A DNA stretch of 23,848 bases, taken from JBJENW01 sp051880395 (GTDB taxonomy: Bacteria > Bacillota > Clostridia > Lachnospirales > Lachnospiraceae). Below the pieces are notes generated by a model. That model saw nothing but the letters and a program-made list of their open reading frames with translations, ran no database searches and had not been told where the DNA came from. The number at the start of each line of letters is the position of its first letter. Within the stretch, counting starts at the first letter, position 1. Positions 1-6,552 of the stretch are shown here, piece after piece. The position numbers and the translations under genes are program-made. Where the stretch lies: contig JBJENW010000046.1 of NCBI GenBank assembly GCA_051880395.1, positions 1 to 23,848 on the forward strand. Reading direction: 5' to 3'.

Positions 1-40
1 CAAAAAAGTAGTGGGCAGATGAACGTAGTGGTTAGCCCGA

Positions 41-55
41 CAAATAGAAATTTAA
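41..55. repeat. Possible terminus of a hairpin repeat copy
   Basis: The sequence AAATAGAAATTTAA here matches the outermost end seen at copies B (15307-15319) and C (22275-22287). The bases before it do not resemble the repeat body (no GGAAACGTCCG), so this could be a decayed end or chance AT-rich similarity. The rest of 1-116 holds no gene that I can support. Confidence 0.25.
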
Positions 56-116
56 ATACTGAGAACAATGAGGAATAGGAATATATGGTTATTTTTAGAA
101 AAAAGGTGTTTTACTA

Positions 117-146
117 TTGACAAAACAATACTATATAGCGTATAGT
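117..146 (+). promoter_or_regulatory. Sigma-A type promoter of the PadR operon
   Basis: TTGACA at 117-122 and TATAGT at 141-146 are separated by 18 bases, a good vegetative promoter. The -10 box lies inside the right arm of the palindrome at 127-149, so a bound repressor would block RNA polymerase. It lies about 70 bases before the chosen PadR start. Confidence 0.6.
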
Positions 147-179
147 ATTATCAACAAAACAATATTATATCATATGATA
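127..179 (+). promoter_or_regulatory. Tandem palindromic operators, probably for PadR
   Basis: AATACTATA (127-135) and TATAGTATT (141-149) form a 9-bp-arm inverted repeat around TAGCG. A second element follows: TATCATATGATA at 168-179 is a perfect 12-base palindrome. Both are preceded by the same ACAAAACAAT (120-129 and 154-163), so the whole module is a direct repeat with a 34-base period, about three helical turns. PadR proteins commonly bind dyads in their own promoters, so autoregulation is the natural reading. That PadR is the ligand is inferred. Confidence 0.5.
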
Positions 180-215
180 GATGGTGAAGAACATTTTGGA
201 AAAAGGAGGGATTGC

Positions 216-536
216 ATGGTATTTAATACAGGTGCGGCCCTGCTCGATGCGATTGTACTTGCAGTTGTGTCACAGGAGGAGGACGGCACATATGGATATA
301 AGATCACCCAGGATGTACGAAAGGCGATTGAAGTATCCGAATCTACATTGTATCCGGTACTTCGAAGGCTGCAAAAGGACGAATGTTTAGAAGTCTATGA
401 TCGGGAGTGCGGGGGCAGAAACCGTCGGTATTATAAAATCACAGAGCGTGGACGGGCGCAGCTTGCAATGTATAAGGAAGAATGGGAAAACTATTCATCG
501 AACATATCAATGTTATTTTCAGGAGGAGATCTTTGA
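216..536 (+). CDS. PadR-family transcriptional regulator
   Basis: This 106-residue winged-helix regulator begins MVFNTGAALLDAIVLAVV. It has the PadR core: a YGYKITQDV helix, the recognition segment VSESTLYPVLRRLQ, and the wing residues GGRNRRYYKITERG. The length is typical of the short PadR-s2 type. The start at 216 has AAGGAGGG five bases upstream; an in-frame start at 117 would fall inside the promoter and has no ribosome binding site. The stop codon overlaps the next start by one base (TGATG), so it is translationally coupled to the DUF1700 gene. PadR proteins usually repress their own operon, and the dyads at 127-179 fit that. The effector is unknown; related systems respond to envelope stress or phenolic and antibiotic compounds. 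Confidence 0.93.
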   Translation: MVFNTGAALLDAIVLAVVSQEEDGTYGYKITQDVRKAIEVSESTLYPVLRRLQKDECLEVYDRECGGRNRRYYKITERGRAQLAMYKEEWENYSSNISMLFSGGDL

Positions 537-1243
537 TGAAGCGAGAAGAATTTATGGAGAGACTGGCACAGCTTTTGTCAGACCTCTCGGAAGAAGAAAG
601 GCAGGAAGCGATTGCGTTTTATGCCAGTTATTTTGATGATGCGGGAGAAGATAATGAGGCATCCATCATACAGGAACTGGAATCGCCGGAAAAAGTGGCG
701 GCAACGATAAAAGAGGGATTGGTTGGAAATTATGGGGTGGAAGAGGAGACGATCAAGCATCCGCCAGTGGTTTCTCTGGAAAAAGAATCTGCAAAGAAAG
801 AGCAGGAAAATACATGGAATGCAGAAAACACGTATACGCAGGGGGCAACCTATGGTGCGTATGGAAATGCTCCGGCAGGTGATGGTGGTAGAATCGTGTT
901 GATTGTGATCTTGCTGGCTTTGACAAGTCCAATCTGGTTTAGTGCAGTATGTGGAATTTTTTCTGTTCTGGTAGGTATCGTTATCACAATCGCAGTACTG
1001 GTGTTTGCAGGATTTGTAGTAGGAATTGCCTGCATGAGTGTTGGAATCGGGCAGGCAGCAGTGGGAGCGGCAGCAGAGGCGGTTGCACTGTTTGGAATTG
1101 GTCTTTTGGGGATTGCGGCAGGTCTCGGATGTTTGGTACTGCTGGTTTTGATCTGTGGTAAATTTTTGCCATGGGCAGTGTGTGCAATCATTAATGGAAT
1201 ACAAAATTTGTTTCATTTGACACGAAAGGAGAAAGTAGCATGA
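536..1243 (+). CDS. DUF1700-family membrane protein
   Basis: This protein has 235 residues. The N-terminal part (MKREEFMERLAQLLSDL, then EERQEAIAFYASYFDDAG) is the helical DUF1700 domain that regularly sits beside PadR. A polar linker of about 60 residues follows, then a very hydrophobic glycine-rich half from roughly residue 120 onwards with about four membrane segments. I chose the start at 536 because GGAGG lies just upstream and the domain starts there; an in-frame ATG at 482 would run back into padR. The stop overlaps the next start (ATGA at 1240-1243). Function is not known biochemically. In context it is probably a membrane sensor or scaffold that works with the DUF4097 and PspC proteins. 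Confidence 0.88.
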   Translation: MKREEFMERLAQLLSDLSEEERQEAIAFYASYFDDAGEDNEASIIQELESPEKVAATIKEGLVGNYGVEEETIKHPPVVSLEKESAKKEQENTWNAENTYTQGATYGAYGNAPAGDGGRIVLIVILLALTSPIWFSAVCGIFSVLVGIVITIAVLVFAGFVVGIACMSVGIGQAAVGAAAEAVALFGIGLLGIAAGLGCLVLLVLICGKFLPWAVCAIINGIQNLFHLTRKEKVA

Positions 1244-2238
1244 AAAAGTTTGTAAAAGGTTGTCTGATTGCAGCGTTGGTTTGTGGGATACTTGGAATGT
1301 GTGGATGCAGTGCAGGGTTTGCAATGGGAGCAGGACAGACAGCGATTCAAGCACTTGCATCCAATGAAAAAATCGAGAGTATTGACAGATTTACGCAACA
1401 TTTGATCGATCTGACCGAAGCAGCAGCAGATTTAAGTGAAAACACAGATAACATCGAAGATGCAGCAGACCGGCTTGTAGAAAAATATGGAAAAGAATAC
1501 GAGGACGGAGTAGAACTCAAGTTTGCTGCAAACGAGATCAGCAAACAGACATTTGCAGCAAATGAAATGCAAAGCATAGATGTAAAGGACATTTCGGGCG
1601 ATATTCAGATTTTGGAAAGTGAGAAAGCAGATACCGCAGTGGTTACTGTGAAAGCACATAATCGAAAAATCAATGTGAATACAGAAAACGGATCATTGAT
1701 GATTCAAGATAAAGGCAAAAAGAATGTCGGTCAAAAAAGTCGTGTAAAAATTGTATTGGAATTGCCACAGCAGAAGTATCAGACACTGAATTTTGATCTG
1801 TCAGCAGGAGATCTGGAGCTTGATATGGATCTGTCAGCAGAAAAGCTAAATTTAACAGCGAATGCAGGAGATATTACGATTGGATCGAAGAATGGTATCG
1901 AAGCTGCCATTACATTACATGCACTTGCCGGCGATGTGGAATTTTCCGGAAATTATACAGGTGATATTTCGGGAAAACTGAGTGCGGGAGATTTCGATAT
2001 GGATGGGACTTTAAAAGGAAATCTGACATTAGATTGTATGGCAGGAGATACGGAACTGGAATTGAAAGGAAATATGAAAACATACAATTATCAGTTGAGA
2101 AGCACATGTGGAGATGTTACAATGAATGAGAAAGACTATGAAAAAGGTGTGGGTGGCTGCTATGAAGAAGACAACGGTGCATCCTATCTGATCAAGTTGG
2201 ATAACAGTGCGGGAGATATTGATCTGGCGGTAAAATAA
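1240..2238 (+). CDS. DUF4097 domain protein, probable lipoprotein
   Basis: This 332-residue protein starts with a basic, hydrophobic signal sequence ending MCGC at residues 20-23, which looks like a lipobox with Cys23 as the lipidated residue, though not an ideal one. After a helical spacer comes a run of short beta-strand repeats containing SGD, AGD or GDI/GDV (for example SAGDLELDMD and SAGDFDMDG), the hallmark of the DUF4097 beta-helix/adhesin-like fold. It ends in another AGDIDLAVK repeat. It would be displayed on the outer face of the membrane. The start overlaps the DUF1700 stop, so it belongs to the same operon. DUF4097 proteins commonly occur with PadR/DUF1700 and PspC as an envelope-associated module; the ligand is unknown. 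Confidence 0.88.
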   Translation: MKKFVKGCLIAALVCGILGMCGCSAGFAMGAGQTAIQALASNEKIESIDRFTQHLIDLTEAAADLSENTDNIEDAADRLVEKYGKEYEDGVELKFAANEISKQTFAANEMQSIDVKDISGDIQILESEKADTAVVTVKAHNRKINVNTENGSLMIQDKGKKNVGQKSRVKIVLELPQQKYQTLNFDLSAGDLELDMDLSAEKLNLTANAGDITIGSKNGIEAAITLHALAGDVEFSGNYTGDISGKLSAGDFDMDGTLKGNLTLDCMAGDTELELKGNMKTYNYQLRSTCGDVTMNEKDYEKGVGGCYEEDNGASYLIKLDNSAGDIDLAVK

Positions 2239-2253
2239 AAGGAGGAAAAAATT

Positions 2254-2439
2254 ATGGAGAAAAAATTATATCGTTCTGTAAAAAATAAAATGATCTGTGG
2301 TGTTTGTGGAGGAATCGGAGAATATTTAAATATTGATCCGACATTGATTCGTATCTTGTGGGCAATTTTTGCATGCTCCGGTGCAGGAATCCTCGTATAT
2401 TTTCTGGCGGCATTGATCATGCCGGAGGCACCATTTTAG
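2254..2439 (+). CDS. PspC domain protein
   Basis: A single-domain PspC protein of 61 residues. It has the conserved opening KKLYRSVKNKMICGVCGG, then GEYLNIDPTLIRILWAIF, and a terminal membrane segment (GILVYFLAALIMPEAPF). In phage-shock and LiaRS-type responses, PspC proteins are small inner-membrane partners that sense or relay membrane damage. It starts 15 bases after the DUF4097 stop with AAGGAGG upstream, and it is the last gene before the terminator at 2465. The operon order PadR-DUF1700-DUF4097-PspC supports a role in membrane stress, although the trigger cannot be read from the sequence. Confidence 0.93.
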   Translation: MEKKLYRSVKNKMICGVCGGIGEYLNIDPTLIRILWAIFACSGAGILVYFLAALIMPEAPF

Positions 2440-2464
2440 AATTTGGAAAAACAATAGAAGAAAG

Positions 2465-2500
2465 AAACAGGAGTTGACAATGGTTGACTCCTGTTTTTTT
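2465..2500 (+). terminator. Rho-independent terminator of the PadR operon
   Basis: AAACAGGAGTTGAC (2465-2478) pairs with GTTGACTCCTGTTT (2483-2496) around an AATG loop. That is a 14-bp stem with two G-U pairs, running into a T tract at 2494-2500. Confidence 0.9.
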
Positions 2501-2543
2501 AGAAAAGTTTTCCAAAGAGTCTTCTCAAAAACGGTCAATGAAA

Positions 2544-2572
2544 TATAATAGTAATTAACCGATACGGTTAAT
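2544..2572 (+). promoter_or_regulatory. -10 box and TetR-type operator of the ABC exporter operon
   Basis: TATAAT at 2544-2549 is followed at once by ATTAACCG-ATA-CGGTTAAT (2554-2572), a perfect inverted repeat with 8-bp arms. The dyad would cover the transcription start, the classic place for a TetR-family operator. No good -35 is visible. The dyad is intact although the regulator gene behind it is broken. Confidence 0.6.
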
Positions 2573-2593
2573 ACAAGGAGAGGAGAAAAAGTT

Positions 2594-2792
2594 GTGAATG
2601 AAAAGTTTTTTCAATTACCAGAAGAAAAACAGCAGAGAATTTTGAATGCAGGCTTTCGCGTTTTTGCATTAAATAGTTATAAAAATTGTGATGAAACAAG
2701 TTAAAGTAAAAACTGATTTTCGAAAAATGGTTGCATTTTGGAAAGTTGTCTACGGAAATGGAGGAAAAAATGAACGCGATCGAGACAAATAA
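2594..2792 (+). pseudogene. TetR-family regulator remnant with internal deletion
   Basis: From a GTG at 2594, after GGAGAGGAG, the frame reads VNEKFFQLPEEKQQRILNAG and then FRVFALNSYKN. This is a typical start of a TetR regulator, ending just before the helix-turn-helix. It stops at TAA 2702-2704 after about 36 codons. In another frame from 2691 to 2792 there is a passage containing TDFRKMVAFWKVVYGNGG and KNERDRDK that resembles a TetR C-terminus and runs about 20 bases into the ABC ATPase start, as coupled genes often do. Roughly 120 codons, including all of the DNA-binding helices and the ligand domain, are missing. That the two pieces belong together is inferred. The remnant cannot encode a working repressor. 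Confidence 0.65.
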
Positions 2793-3636
2793 ATTAACGA
2801 AAAGGTATGGGAAAGCACGAGGAATCACAGAACTGGATCTGGCAGTTAAAGAAGGAGAATTTTTTGGGTTTATCGGGCCAAACGGTGCTGGTAAATCCAC
2901 AACAATCCGAACACTGTTGGGTTTGATCAAACCGACGTGTGGCGATGCAAAAATACTTGGAAATTCCATTGAAAAACCGATTTCCTACTTAAATGAAATT
3001 GGGTATATGCCGTCGGAGGCAATGTTTTATGATTCAATGAAAGTGAAAGATTTGATCAAATTTTCGGCAAAAATGAGAAAGAAAGATTGCAAAGAGGAGG
3101 CCAAACGTCTATGCGAACGGTTTCAATTGGATACGAATAAAAAGATTGAAGCATTATCACTGGGAAACCGAAAAAAAGTGGCAATCGTATGTGCGATGCA
3201 GCACGATCCACAGTTGTATATTTTTGACGAGCCGACGAGTGGTCTGGATCCTTTGATGCAAAAAGAATTTTTCGAAGTATTGCAAGAAAAAAATAAGAAA
3301 GGTGCGACGATTTTTTTCTCTTCTCATGTTCTGTCAGAGGTGCAGCATAACTGCAGCAGGGCAGCTATAGTGAAGGATGGAAAACTAGTGGTGGTGGATT
3401 CCATCGAGAATCTTTCGAAGACAAATGCAAAACGTGTGACCCTGCGCGGGGTGCAAGAACTCCCGGAATCATTTCAAGCGCAAAAAGTAGAACGGATCGA
3501 GGATAGTCTTACATTTTTATATCATGGAGATGTGAAACGTCTGGTGCAGGAAATCGCGGTATTACCGGTTACAGATGTGACGATCGCGGAACCGGAATTA
3601 GAAGAGATTTTCTATCATTATTACGAAGGAAAGTAA
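2770..3636 (+). CDS. ABC transporter ATP-binding protein (ABC-2 exporter)
   Basis: The ATPase has 288 residues. Walker A is GPNGAGKST at residues 36-44, the signature is the variant LSLGN (129-133), Walker B is IFDEPTSGLDP with Asp153/Glu154, and the switch histidine lies in FFSSHVLSEV. The C-terminal 70 residues are the small extension usual in ATPases of antibiotic or peptide exporters of the CcmA/YhcG type. I chose the start at 2770 (GGAGGAAAAA upstream, sequence MNAIETNKLTKRYGKARG); an in-frame ATG at 2731 lies within the regulator remnant. It powers the permease encoded 25 bases downstream. Substrate unknown. With the TetR gene broken, expression may be constitutive. Confidence 0.93.
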   Translation: MNAIETNKLTKRYGKARGITELDLAVKEGEFFGFIGPNGAGKSTTIRTLLGLIKPTCGDAKILGNSIEKPISYLNEIGYMPSEAMFYDSMKVKDLIKFSAKMRKKDCKEEAKRLCERFQLDTNKKIEALSLGNRKKVAIVCAMQHDPQLYIFDEPTSGLDPLMQKEFFEVLQEKNKKGATIFFSSHVLSEVQHNCSRAAIVKDGKLVVVDSIENLSKTNAKRVTLRGVQELPESFQAQKVERIEDSLTFLYHGDVKRLVQEIAVLPVTDVTIAEPELEEIFYHYYEGK

Positions 3637-3661
3637 AAAACGATGACAGGAGGAAGAAAAA

Positions 3662-4450
3662 ATGGCAGTATTTCAAAAAGAATGGAGACAGGGATATAAA
3701 GGATTTCTGATATGGGCGGTTTCGATTGCATGTATGATGGTGATCTGTGTCTGCATGTTCCCACAAATGAAGGGACAGATGAATGAAGTATCGGACATGT
3801 TTGCAAATATGGGCAGTTTTACAAAGGCATTTGGAATGGATCAGCTGAATTTCGGGGATTTTCTTGGATTTTACGGGGTAGAATGCGGAAATGTACTCGG
3901 AATTGGTGGCGGCTTTTTTGCAGCGTATCTGGGAATTGCGATGCTTTCAAAGGAAGAAAAAGAACATACAGCAGAATTTTTGTTATCACATCCGGTAAGC
4001 CGTGCAAATGTGTTTGCGCAAAAATTGCTTGCGTTGATCAGTCAGGTTGTGGCGATGAATGTTTTGATCATAATCTGCAGTTATGCGTCTGTTTGGGCAA
4101 TTCACGAGGAAATAGATGAAGAAATTTTTTTACTGATGCACCTTGCATATTTGATTTTACAGATCGAAATTGCACTGATCTGTTTTGGGGTTTCTGCTTT
4201 TTTACATAGTAGCAGTATTGGCATCGGAATTGGGTTAGCGACGATCTTTTATTTTATGAACATCATTTGTAACATTAGCGAAAAGGTGGAATTTTTAAAA
4301 TATATCACGCCGTTTGCTTATACAGAGGGCGGAGACATTCTTGCAGATCATAAATTGAATGAATGTCTGGTTGTATTAGGACTTGTTTACGCAGTCATTT
4401 TTGTGATAGCAGGATTCCTCAAATATACCAAAAAAGATATGGCGGCATAA
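3662..4450 (+). CDS. ABC-2 type permease
   Basis: A membrane protein of 262 residues beginning MAVFQKEWRQGYKGFLIW, the usual start of an ABC-2 permease with a cytoplasmic amphipathic helix before the first segment. About six membrane segments are visible, including FLIWAVSIACMMVICVCMF, the region near IGGGFFAAYLGIAML, and the last one near VYAVIFVIAGFL. The motif EKEHTAEFLLSHPVSRANVF in the cytoplasmic loop is typical of the family. It has a strong GGAGG site and follows the ATPase by 25 bases, so the two form one exporter. The gene ends only seven bases before hairpin repeat A. Confidence 0.92.
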   Translation: MAVFQKEWRQGYKGFLIWAVSIACMMVICVCMFPQMKGQMNEVSDMFANMGSFTKAFGMDQLNFGDFLGFYGVECGNVLGIGGGFFAAYLGIAMLSKEEKEHTAEFLLSHPVSRANVFAQKLLALISQVVAMNVLIIICSYASVWAIHEEIDEEIFLLMHLAYLILQIEIALICFGVSAFLHSSSIGIGIGLATIFYFMNIICNISEKVEFLKYITPFAYTEGGDILADHKLNECLVVLGLVYAVIFVIAGFLKYTKKDMAA

Positions 4451-4457
4451 AAAAGTG

Positions 4458-4851
4458 AAATTTCTATTTAGCCTATTAATTCTTATGCGGACGTTTCCGG
4501 GATTCGGCGGGGGACGCGCACAGGGGCGGCTGGTTCAAAAGTGGCTAGACAGAAATGAAGTCGAGTTCGGACGGGCAAAATCGCGATGCTTTATTTTTGC
4601 AGTCTTCCGTATGTCGGACAGTCTGCACGGATTTGTACGCCAGAGCAAGACTCAAAAGCGGATTCTTTCTCTGGCGTACAAATCCGCACAGCCTATCCGT
4701 CTTACGGCAAGACAGCAAAGGCATCGCAATTTTACCCGTCCGAGCTCACTAACATTTCTGTCAAAGCCACTTTTGAACCAGCCGCCCCTGTGCGCGTCCC
4801 CCACCGAATCCCGGAAACTGTGTATTGGAACTGAAAGAGGATGAGATTTTT
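4458..4851 (+). repeat. Long hairpin repeat, copy A
   Basis: The body from 4493 to 4818 folds back on itself. GTTTCCGGGATTCGG (4493-4507) pairs with CCGAATCCCGGAAAC (4804-4818), and the outer ~64 bp pair almost perfectly. The inner ~85 bp pair with scattered mismatches up to the apex stem GTACGCCAGAG (4635-4645) / CTCTGGCGTAC (4669-4679) around a 23-base loop. The outer ends differ from each other: AAATTTCTATTTA at 4458-4470 on the left, and GTATTGGAACTGAAAG followed by GATGAGATTTTT on the right to about 4851. Open frames inside are by-products of the palindrome. The same unit recurs at 14932-15319 (inverted), 21956-22287 and 23793 onwards. It encodes no transposase, so it could be a MITE-like mobile element or a structured RNA. 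It fills most of the 4451-4999 gap. Confidence 0.9.
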
Positions 4852-4900
4852 GGGAATTAGTGTAGTGCCTATTTTTTAGACACCTACAGATAAAGGATAA

Positions 4901-4930
4901 TTGAAAATGGTTATTATGTCGATATATAAA
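4901..4930 (+). promoter_or_regulatory. Possible promoter of the helicase operon
   Basis: TTGAAA at 4901-4906 and TATAAA at 4925-4930 are 18 bases apart. They lie between repeat A and the first gene, about 70 bases before its start. The AT-rich background (several TATA-like hexamers nearby, such as TACAAT at 4933-4938) makes this only a candidate. Confidence 0.4.
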
Positions 4931-4999
4931 TATACAATAAATCTGTAATCTTTAAAATATATCAAAGAATGTTTTGTTGACAGATGGGAGTGAGTTACT

Positions 5000-6535
5000 A
5001 TGCCATTGACACATGTATGTATATGGAGAAATCATAATTGGGAGAGAATCACAGCTAAGAAAGCATCAAAATTATATGAAAGAGGCGTTTCTTCACATAA
5101 AGGATTATTTATGTGCGAATTATGCAATCAGTATGTTGCTCTTTCGAGCGGTCAAAACAGATATTTTCTTCATAGTCGAGGTGAGCAAGATAAACGTTGT
5201 AAAGATAGAAGTGTTGGAGCAAATTATAGTGACTTGTTTTCTGCCAAAGTGCATAATTTACCTTTGAAGATTAAAATTTTAAATGACCATGAATTTGAGT
5301 TTTTTTTGGGTTTTTTTGCGATTCCAAAACAATTACGAGAGGAGAAGCTTGAACAAAAAATTTTAATTGATTTGGGAACAGCGGATAAATTTGAATATCT
5401 ACTTTCAAGATTACAGGAACAGACCATTACGTATCTGAGTGTTGGAAATGAACCAGCAAAAGAATACAAGATAGCATTAGAACAAAAATCGAGCGATATA
5501 TCAGTATTCTGGCCGGAAAAGACAGAAGGAATATGGAAAGAAGGCAGTCTGTTTACTGCAAATTTAGGAGAAAAAACTGGAAAAAAATTGGAATATGATT
5601 CGGATGTCAAAACGGAGACAATATACTATCTTATTACGAAGAAGGAATATAGGGAAAAATATTATCGAACACTTGAAATAGAAGAAATCTGTTCGAAGCA
5701 TATCGGATGGACAAAATGGCGAGTTTATACGGTTAAAGCAACAGAATATTCAGAGGAAGCCGCAAGATTTTTTTTTGAATTGCATTATCGTTTGACTGAT
5801 TGTCCGGTAACTGCATATCCAATTTGGCCGCTCCATATAGAAACCCCGTATGTAGTGTATCATCAAGCAAAAGAAATTTATATGTATTTTCAAGGGAATG
5901 CAGAAATAAAAATAGTTTCGATAGAAAGTGTCAAGAAAAGATATCCCTATGAGAAACCAAAGCTGTTGCTTATTTCAAGTGTAGATGGGCAGCAGTTGTT
6001 GTATATTGGACGAATAAGTGTTTTGAAGTATATTTTTTTTTGGAAAATGAATTTAGAGTTTCCAACCAAAGAACCAGAGATCAGTATTGTAGATGATAAA
6101 GATAATGCAGTAAATGATGGAGAACATAATTCTTTACCATATAAGAATACAATTATAATCAGTCCGGCAGTAGATGGCTGCATCGATGTATTTGAAAGGG
6201 ATAGCATAGTTGGTAAGTATACGTTAAATGCAGGAAAAGAGTTTGTTTTAGACGATATTCAATTTGGACAAAGGATTGTTATTTATCAAGGTTGTGATAT
6301 TGTATGGGAAAGCACTTTTGTGAAAAAAGACAAGGAAAGAAAACTGGAAGAAAAAGAGTTTATAAAGAATTTAAAGCAGTGCTCTGGAAGAAAAGTATCG
6401 GTAGATCATTCGTTGGGAAGTATCATTGAAAATTATTCGGATTATTCGGAGTTAAAAAAATGGGTTTATCAGGTAATACGAGAAGGAAAGATATCGGAAA
6501 AAGCGCTAAAAATGTTGAAGACTAGAAAAATATAG
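5000..6535 (+). CDS. Putative defence-operon protein with N-terminal CoiA-like zinc site
   Basis: This 511-residue protein I cannot assign to a family with confidence. Near the N-terminus are Cys39, Cys42, His58 and Cys67 (FMCELCNQYV, then RYFLHSRGEQDKRC), a spacing that resembles the zinc-binding entry domain of CoiA-like proteins. The middle is mixed alpha/beta. From about residue 390 there is a beta-rich stretch (NTIIISPAVDGCIDVFERDS) that could be an Ig-like or adaptor fold, followed by a lysine-rich helical tail. The start has GGGAGTGAG upstream, and only two bases separate the stop from the next ATG. As first gene of the operon it may be a substrate-recognition subunit for the helicase; that is inferred from position alone. 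Confidence 0.8.
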   Translation: MPLTHVCIWRNHNWERITAKKASKLYERGVSSHKGLFMCELCNQYVALSSGQNRYFLHSRGEQDKRCKDRSVGANYSDLFSAKVHNLPLKIKILNDHEFEFFLGFFAIPKQLREEKLEQKILIDLGTADKFEYLLSRLQEQTITYLSVGNEPAKEYKIALEQKSSDISVFWPEKTEGIWKEGSLFTANLGEKTGKKLEYDSDVKTETIYYLITKKEYREKYYRTLEIEEICSKHIGWTKWRVYTVKATEYSEEAARFFFELHYRLTDCPVTAYPIWPLHIETPYVVYHQAKEIYMYFQGNAEIKIVSIESVKKRYPYEKPKLLLISSVDGQQLLYIGRISVLKYIFFWKMNLEFPTKEPEISIVDDKDNAVNDGEHNSLPYKNTIIISPAVDGCIDVFERDSIVGKYTLNAGKEFVLDDIQFGQRIVIYQGCDIVWESTFVKKDKERKLEEKEFIKNLKQCSGRKVSVDHSLGSIIENYSDYSELKKWVYQVIREGKISEKALKMLKTRKI

Positions 6536-6552
6536 GAATGAGGGAAGAAAAA

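Noticed and set aside
578..1360. 260-codon minus-strand open frame opposite the DUF1700 gene
   Set aside because: It mirrors a well-supported gene on the + strand, has low-complexity Cys/His/Gln-rich content and no ribosome binding site.
4455..4844. Open reading frames of 60-130 codons inside hairpin repeat A (and similarly at 15007-15279 and 21968-22477)
   Set aside because: They lie within the palindromic repeats, appear on both strands because of the inverted symmetry, have no ribosome binding sites and look like no protein family.
4458..4851. Hairpin repeat A as a simple intrinsic terminator
   Set aside because: The stem is far longer than any intrinsic terminator and is not followed by a T tract; the conserved apex and distinct outer ends point to a repeat family instead.
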